64,000 nucleotides of DNA, from contig JAUIRK010000927.1 in assembly GCA_030549495.1 (NCBI GenBank), forward strand, positions 434,001-498,000. Reading direction: 5' to 3'. Source of the stretch: Nectonema munidae (lineage: Eukaryota > Nematomorpha > Nectonematoida > Nectonematidae). Positions 34,801-43,800 of this stretch are shown here, piece by piece. The stretch's first letter is position 1. Each line of letters begins with the position of its first letter. The notes under the pieces are model-generated. The model saw only the letters and a list, made by a program, of their open reading frames with translations, made no database searches and was not told where the DNA came from. Both the position numbers and the translations under genes were made by a program.

Positions 34801-37800
34801 CAGTGATCTTTAGGTTACAAGTTTTCTCCTAGTTCAAGCAATGCTGCAATGAAGTCGATTTTTTTTAGTTTTTGTCTTGGCTAAAAAGTCCTTCTCTTCA
34901 GTTCCTCGCCATCTTGCATATTAAAATTTTGAGTGCAACTCAAGTTATCTGCAACTATTTTATGTAAAATGCAATCCGTGATTCATAGTCGTGTTTTTGG
35001 TGATTGAGGTTGAGCGGATAACTTACAGGAGGAGCACAGAGTCAACTCAATGCTAAAGTACAGAGGTCATTAACTCGATCTACACTTTGATTTTTAAGCC
35101 TTTGTGAAAGTGCTCATAGAGCAATGCGTTAATTAATCCTGACTTGACCACACTAGACCAATATTCTTGGCTTGAATGTGGACACACTTTTTTTTTGTTA
35201 AATATTGCAATAACCTCCCCTTACCTTTTTCTATGAGGGAGGATTAATTTCCAGATGTGATGACTTTTTAGGCGCGTTATGTAACTCAAAAACTCAAGAT
35301 TCCTTCTTTTCAAGCTATCAATCAGCTGGATGCAATATTTTCCAAAATTTTGGTGAGTATTATAATAATAATAATAATAAGCATATATTTTTGTTAAACA
35401 ACTTTTGCATTTCAAGCTTTTCATGCAGAATTTTATGTTTGATTTTTAATATCCTTTGCTAACTATTGGGTTTCGTAGTTTTGTTGAAAAAAAAATTAGT
35501 TTTATTCGAGTTTTCAAAATTTTCACTTACTCTAACGCAAATAAGTCGAGCTGAATATTTTTTTCATAAACTTAAGTATTTTTTTATCAGCACAGAATTT
35601 GATTACAAATTGCAAATCTAAGCTTTAGTTTTATTATTTTTAAAATCCTCCTTCATATACTCCTTAGACACATACAATATTGGACAAAATATCAAGTGGA
35701 ATTTAGTTTTATATTTAATCAATAGAATTATAAATAATTTCTACCATTTTTATGCTTTCACTGGTATTATTATCACTATAATTTCTACCATTTTTATACT
35801 TTAAAACTTAAAGTAAATTTGTAATTCGGAAATAATATATTATTTCCAAAAGAAAAACTTTTTTAATTTTTTTTAATTTTGTTTTATGCAAAATTTAACT
35901 TGTTTTTATTATTTCAGTTTTTTAATTACAGCGAAACCTCGAAAAGCCATCCTAATTGAACGGATTTTATCTTTGTATTTTCCCCTCTATAAATCGTCTA
36001 CTACAACATCCGTCTTTTGATTTTGAGATCCAAAAATAATATTTTCTTTAAAATAATGCCTCAATAATCCGCCAAGTTTAGTTACAAAATATTTGTACTT
36101 TCCTTAGTAATTGTGAATTACTTGTGATATGTATTCAGCTTTGCAAATAAGACGCGTATACAAGATCACGTTGTTGGTTTGCAGTCTACATTCTCACCAT
36201 GAATGCATTGCACTTTCTTAATTCCGATGCAACAAATGAAGAAAAATATTGTTCTGTTGTGTGACAACGTTGGTAGTCATAAGTCTCAAGAAATGTCAAA
36301 TGCAACGACACTGTATTCCTTCCGTCAATCCCCACTTCACACAGCCAGCCTGCGTATGGATGCAGGAATCATTAAAAGTTTAAAAGACCATTACAGAAGA
36401 TTACAAACAGTTTAATACATCCGCTGTGTTGAGAACGAACAGCTTTTAAAAGTTTCAGTGGCGGCTCTGATTTCGAAATGATTGAAGCAGCTTGCAGCAA
36501 TTTTCAGGTCTTGGGATCTGAGAGAAAATTTCCATCTCAATTTCAAGTACCTAAACAAAACTCACTCCCACTGCAAATACTTAAAAGCTTAATAAATTCA
36601 ACACCAACTCTTCGCTTCCGACTTCTACTAAAGAAAGGACACTCCCCATATGTTTACAAAAAAACTTATTTTTAAACCGACTCTGACTTCGACTCCTAAA
36701 TTTTATTGGATACCAACTCTTCTAATCCCTTTAAAATCTCAGAATCCACGGACTACCGACTTCCCAATCCTGAATATGACACCCATTAATATTTGTAATT
36801 GCTGGGGTCATACTTCCATTTTACGTTCTTCATCACAAGCGGAGATTAGAAATTCAGAAAAAGACGCCTCTATCATGCAAGAATTGCAAAATGATTTAAA
36901 TTCACTAGGTGATAAACACTTTGCAAACTCGTTTTACTAACATAATCAAGGACAACATATTTTTCATTTTTCCATAATTTGTCAGGTTTTTTCTTGAAAA
37001 CATCAACATATTCAGAAAAAAACGTCATTAAGTAGGCTATTTCATTTATTGAATGTTCTTTAGCTAAAGTAACGAACTTAGTTTTTTACTTTCAAAAGCT
37101 TCCGGTTAAAATTTGAATGACCTTGAGATTGTTAATGAAAAATCAGGTAAGATATTTTTATTCCGAACCATATTTCCTTTTATAATGTTGAAGATTGTTA
37201 TCATTTCATTTTTCATCTTTCTGTAATAGAGAGAAGGTAAGCTGATGCTTTTTAGTCTTTCAACATATGTTAAATTTCCTAATCCTTTTAAATGTTCTGA
37301 GAACTCTCTATGCACCTTTTCTCTTTTTTCATGTTAGTTATCGAGAAATTGGCAAAAAAAAAAAATCAAATTTCCATTTTCAAGAAGGGGTCTAACTAAC
37401 GATTTAAACAAATTCGGGGCAACTTCTCTATCTACAAGATAAAAGTGTTTTTCAACATAAGGAGTAGGGAAAAGGCCTTCTTCACGGCACAAGACACGTG
37501 ATCTTTGAAAGAGAAATCTGAGTCAATGATTAATCTAAAGTAATTTTGTGTGTCATCTTGCTTCAGACGTGTTCCACCGATGTAAAAGGAAATGTCTTCA
37601 TTTTTACCAATTTGAAGTGGTAACACTTGTCTAAATTGAGGTGCAAGTCCCATTCTATACTCCATTCCTATATTGAGTGCAAATCATTCTGCAGGATATT
37701 AATTGAATCTTCGCCAGATCCTTTGAAAATTTTTATATCATTATTAATTCTACAAATTAATTTAATTACTGAAATTAATTAAAGCCGTTGTTGTCTCCAT

Positions 37801-40800
37801 TTGTCCATTTGGCAGCTCCGATAGGGACTGGAAAGGACCAAAGAAACTTTGGCTTTCGTAGCATCAAGGGAGTGGAGGGTGGGGAATAGAGTGAAGAGAG
37901 AGCAAAAAGAAGTGAAGTGGGCCTGTGCGCGGCTGCTTTTATACCAAGCGGAGCAGCGGAAGCCCGGGCTGGCTTGCTATTGGACGGGCAGTTAGCAGCT
38001 CCTCCTGTTAACAAGCTGTTAGCAAGGGGGCGTAGCCCGTCCTTTTTCCAAGCTTTATTGACCAATGAGAAGAATCTTCTGCTGTCGTCTTGGCGCCAAG
38101 TGGGCAGTCGATAGGGTCTATCTCTATGGCATTGTAGGTTCATTGCACAGGCCACATGGGAGAGAACTTCTTCATCCTAGCTTCAGTGATCCACTTGAAG
38201 GTGAGGAGGATGTTGCTGAAGAAGTCTCTCCAAACTTTGGAATCCAAAGAGATCTGGGAATCCCAGATGTCGAGCGTGTGTTCTTTCGCGGAAGATTGGC
38301 GTCGGGACGGTTCGTCCGCCGGGTTGTCTTCCGATTTGACGTACTCGATAGAGGAGCGCAAGGCGTCGATCCAGCTACTGGAAGCTTCTAGCCATAGAAG
38401 CAGGATGCCTTGGCGCCAGGAGCTGCTGCCCAATTTGCGGATGCATCCGATTGCGGCCATTGAGTCCGAAAGAATCTTCCGGGATGGCCAGGTAAAGTGG
38501 GCTAGGATGATGGCGAGGAGCTCCAGGTCAGTTATGTTCCAATCGGGAGCCCGGATTGGAAAGCACCAGGAGCCTTCTTCGGTGTAGAGTCCCAGAGCCA
38601 TTAGGGACGCATCTACATAGACCACGCCATCAAGCTGTCTGGGTCTTGCCAAGCTCCAGGGGACAAATTTAATTTAAAATAATAATTTAATTTTCATTTC
38701 AGTCAGCCTCCAAGATCCATCATTTTTTAAGGAACTATGGTGAGGGAAAAATGTGCTTGACTGTACATTAAAAAATTTGTGTATAAATCATTTTACAAAT
38801 CTATTTTTAAATATTTTTAATTGTTATGAAAAAAGCTGTTTACCTTTATTTTCTAAACACGCACTCACATACACACTAAGATTTTTATAAAAAAAATGAG
38901 AAGAAATAGATTAAAGTAAGGGCATATATAACAAAAAAATTTTATGTAGATAAAAAAACTGAAAATAATATAACCTAGTTAAATTTTGCATACGATATAA
39001 ATAAAAAAATGTTTACTTTTCAAAAAAAAGTTACAAAATAAAAAATTTAGTTTAAAAATAAGGCATGAAATATGAAAGTTATAAATCAAAGTGAAAATAT
39101 AAAAAAATGATAAAAATTATTTGCCTATGAATTTGCAGATTACCGTTAAGTGGTCACTATTATTACATATCAGGAGTCATAATAAATACCTTTATTACTC
39201 TGTGTATCCAGTTCCAATTTGTACACATATGTGAATTTTAATCCTGTTTCACATGTTGGGAGGGAAATTTTCTCTGTTTAAGAAAGTCAAATTAACCCAT
39301 TTACGACTAATGTTCCTATTTTGGAACATAAATAATTTCATCTTCGTCTGCTTTTTTCAATGACTTTGAATATAAATCGTCTGCGTTTTTTAGATATCGT
39401 CTGCTTTGCTTGGTCTTAAATGGGTTAAACTAGTTTTGTTCTTTCCAATGCCCCATCTTTCGGATATATTCGGATTAAGTGTCTTGTACTGAATATATAT
39501 ATATTTAAAAAGTTATGCCCTCTTTTTTGTCACGTGAGGGCAGAGTATGAAAACTGAATTGATTGGATTAACAATTTTGAATAAACCAATTAGAAAATAA
39601 GCAATTATTTCCAGCATTTCGTGAATAAATTTTGACTATTCAAATGAACTGCTTAAAAATTTCAGATCGTATTGGCTAAAATTGAAACATCTTCAGCCAT
39701 TCACATATATTTAATTTAATATCTAGCATTTTTACTTCTAAATTACTAGTAATGTGAGTTACCGGCTATGTCTAGTATATAATTAATTTCTTTTATTTGT
39801 GACAAGATGAGTTGTGAACTGGATGTTATGCCTGGAGACTACGACCCTAGCAACCACGCCCTACCCCAACAAGCGTTTAAGCATTGCCTTTTTCCAAATG
39901 CCACCAAATTTTCCACGTTTTCCCTTGTCACAAATCCTTATCACGCAAACATCGATGGAGTCGAGTAATCAATCATCTTCCTATTTACATTTATTCTTCT
40001 TTATATTGATTTGAAGAAATTTCTTCCTTATGGGTGTAGAAAATGGTTAAGTGACCTTTATGAATTTAGTAGGATTAGTAGAAAATGTTATGGGAGGATG
40101 GAAGGAAGAGTGGACTGCCTCGCCCTCCCAATAATCTTGGCTAATACAGACATAGCTTTTTATATTTTATTTTAAGATATCGCTTTAAAAATGAATAAAT
40201 TGAGAGGAAATTTTTAAACTGAAACAATTCTAAAATTTTGCCCCTTCCCCTCCTCCAATAATTAATTCTAATGATGTTTGGTTGGAGAACCATGTTCTAG
40301 GGCAGTGATTCTCAACCTTTTTCTCTTTATGGACTATTTTCGAACTGAAAAATTTTTTGTGAAACACTTATTTATTATTGCTACCATTTTATTTTTTAAG
40401 TGGTTTTATTTATCAAAAAATATTAAGTTAAAAAGTGAAAATGTTTATTTGAAAATATATGTTGTTTAGTGTGAGCCTAGAACTTGATGTTTTGTCTCTA
40501 AACCTGATATGTCAATTTCTAATGAAATCAATGCTCATCTTAAATCTTCTCTATCAATAAAATTAGGTCGATTTCAACTTTTTGAATACAGATAAAAACA
40601 CGACTGAACGCTTTAAACAAATAATTGAAAATAAATTTACCCAGTTTTAGTATCAAACCGAATTCAAAAAGATGTGAAGATATGGACCCCTTCTGCCTTC
40701 TTCCCATATTAATTTTGGTCTACCCTTAGATTTACCTATGGTGTACGATAAGCTGGTCTTCTGTTTACATGCCCAAACCACTTGAATCTTTGCCTTACAT

Positions 40801-43800
40801 TGCATAAACGTTTATTACATTAAGCTGTATGAAAAGCCTATTTTTTGTCTTTTGCTATTTTGTTTTATATATTTTTAATTTAGTCAATAAATTTTTTATG
40901 TTTTTTGATTTGCTTAATAATAAATGATTCCATTTATCAATTTTTCTTTTTGTGATATATATAAAGTTTAATAAATTTTATACGTTTTTGATGTGAAAAT
41001 TGATATCGGCCTTTTTTGACCCATTGAGCTTTTTATGTAAATAAAGAAAGGCGCTTTTCTAGTTTGCAACGGATTCTTCAAATAATTGAGAATCAACAGT
41101 TATAGCAATAATAAAGTATAACATATGTGCTGATAGAGCTAATATTCGATCACCCTCAAAGTACTTACAAAAATCCTACTCCAACTCCAAGCACTTCGAA
41201 TTTTAAAACATTTGAAACCAACTTTTACTTCTGACTTCGGCCAAAGAAGTTTCACTGCATATGCTTACAAAAATTATTTTATCATACATGATAAATTCGA
41301 CTCGTAATTTTTTTTGGCTACCGACCTGTTGATTCATCCAAACTAGCCGTTACGAAACTATGTCCGCGGATAGGTGTTACCAAATAAGTATTTTTGAATT
41401 AAATTGTCTTCATTTCCACTTTTTGTGCATCCTCAGTGTATCAACTTTTTCACATCCATATGGATAGCATTGCAGTTTGCCTTATTTTGTTCTAAAAAAA
41501 GTATTAATAGAAATCTCATAATGCTAGTGTTTTTTACTTTTCAATATTTCGGCCCGCGTTTTTTGAATTTTCGGTGCTTCAAGAAAAGTTTGCTGACCCT
41601 GGATCCAGACCTTTGAGTATACTTTTTTTTTTGATTATATTTTTGAGGTGCCCAATTGTTGCTTTTCCAGACAAATACTGTATACGTACCCTTTCCTAGG
41701 AATCACTCTTTTTTCCAAACATGTATTCGATTTTTTAGCTGGCTTTTGTCAATATTTCTTATCCCCAATATAACTTAAAATGGTTTACTTTGGAAGTGTC
41801 CCCTTGTAACTTTTTGTTCCAGAATTTTAGGCACATCAGGTCAAAATATCAAAAACATTCAATCAGTCTCTTCTCTTCAAGATGAGATGGAGATCATGCA
41901 CCAAAATATTCTATCTTGTCACATCAGCCCAACGTCGCCAGATACCCTTGGTAATTCTTCTCTCTTTTTTTCCTTCCCATATCACCCTTGGCTACCTTCA
42001 TTTATATCTTCTATATATAATAACTAGCCTGTCCCGTGGTCATTTCTCGCTTCGCTCGAAACATAGGATCATTGCTAGTTTTTATTATAATAATCAAAAA
42101 TTTTCTTAAAAAAAATATCTCTGCTCAAATATATTAAACATATAGAGCTAGTCAAAATATTTACTTCCAAATAGCTATTGAAAAAAAAATTTCTTGACTT
42201 GAAAAAATTAAAGTTTTCAAATGTTACAAAATGTAACAAACGTACTGATGAAGATTTATTGACCTTTGTTGAAAAAAATTTTTTAACGCCATTTTGACAA
42301 TATTCATTGATATAAAATTGTAACGATTGAAAACTATTTTTATCTCATTTAAAAACAAACAAATTTCCATTTTTGCAAAATGTTTGATGTATTGATGGAA
42401 CTAAATTCTTACCAAAAATCTGTGATTAATTTGAATAGCTGAACTCAAATTTTTGAAATTTTGGACGGTATCATGAAAAAAGGTTCTGAAAATTTGAACT
42501 TATATTCCGCTAACAACTAGTTTCTAATGATATAAAATAGAATTATTTTTAATTATCTCTAAATATTAATTAGAGAAAAGAGAGCTGAATGAGATAGGAG
42601 AGCTTGAATGAGAGAAAAGAGATTGAATGATAGAAGAGAGCTTGAATGAGAGAAGAGAGCATGAGTGATTGAGTTTTAGCAGAGAAAGCAAAAAAGAAAA
42701 ACAGAGAAGGAGACAGAAACAGGGCTGCCAGATAGATTTAAGCCACAAAAAAATTTTATTAATAGATTTTATATACGAATATATAAAAAAAATCCATAAG
42801 CGAGGTTTCATCAGCATAAATATTTTGAGAATTAAAGTTTTCAAGCATCATAGAAGTGGGAATAAAGTCTTTGCAACATTTTCCAGAGAATATCAACTCT
42901 GTTTTGATTCTGATTTAAAGCGTCGAGAAGATGTAGTTGAATTCTATTTCTTGCCTTGATTTTCACTGAGGAAACTAATGAAACAATTCTTTCCACAACT
43001 GAGTTGCTTATAGGCGTTACTAAACAGGTAAGAGCATACTCAGCCAACTCTAAACTTTTCATGCTCTAAAACGCATATCCAAAAAACTTCTGATTCGTCA
43101 AATGAACCTTTATCACTAAATTGTGGTTCATTCTTCCAGTCAATAAAGATAATTTTTCTATATTGTTCTTCAACAATATTAATTGTTTTTTCGTTTAAAA
43201 GATGGCGAAAAGCAATTTTTTTTAATTCTGGTCTTGAAACTTGATTCAAAAGAATCATTGGACTAAGTTTGGATAGCCCTTCGAATATCTTACGTGTTGC
43301 AGGTAGTCTGAAAGTTACTTGGTTCAAAGCTTCCACAAGCATGTTAAAACATCGTTCTTTAACAATTTTGAGCTCAGAGCATTAATTTATTAATTTATTA
43401 ATTTTGGATTCTACCATCGCCTTTTTTATTTTTCTTTGAAATTTTCTCAAACTCATTCAAAAATTTCACTACAAAGTCTACCTGATCAAGTGTTTTTTTG
43501 CTCGCTCGAAGCCTTGATTCTACTTTTTAAACTTTCAAAATGGAAAAACAACTGTCTACAAACTTTCAGTCGCGAAAACCAATTACAAATAGTTTCTATA
43601 TCAACCATAATTTCTTTCAAAAGCCTTGTTCTGTATTTTTTGTCGAAATCGTTTTGCTCCGATTCAGCTTTTATGAAGTATGTTTTAAGTTCCTACCAAT
43701 TGTCCAAAATGTGGAACATTATTTTTCCACGTACTAACCATCGTGTTGCTGAAGGCTTTTGGAAAGGGAGAGAAGCCAAGCCTGTAGGTTCATTCACTGA

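Noticed and set aside
37917-38587. Plus-strand ORFs at 37917-38114, 38065-38391 and 38156-38587
   Set aside because: They are open because the opposite strand is GC-rich and coding-derived (retroelement RNase H); shadows.
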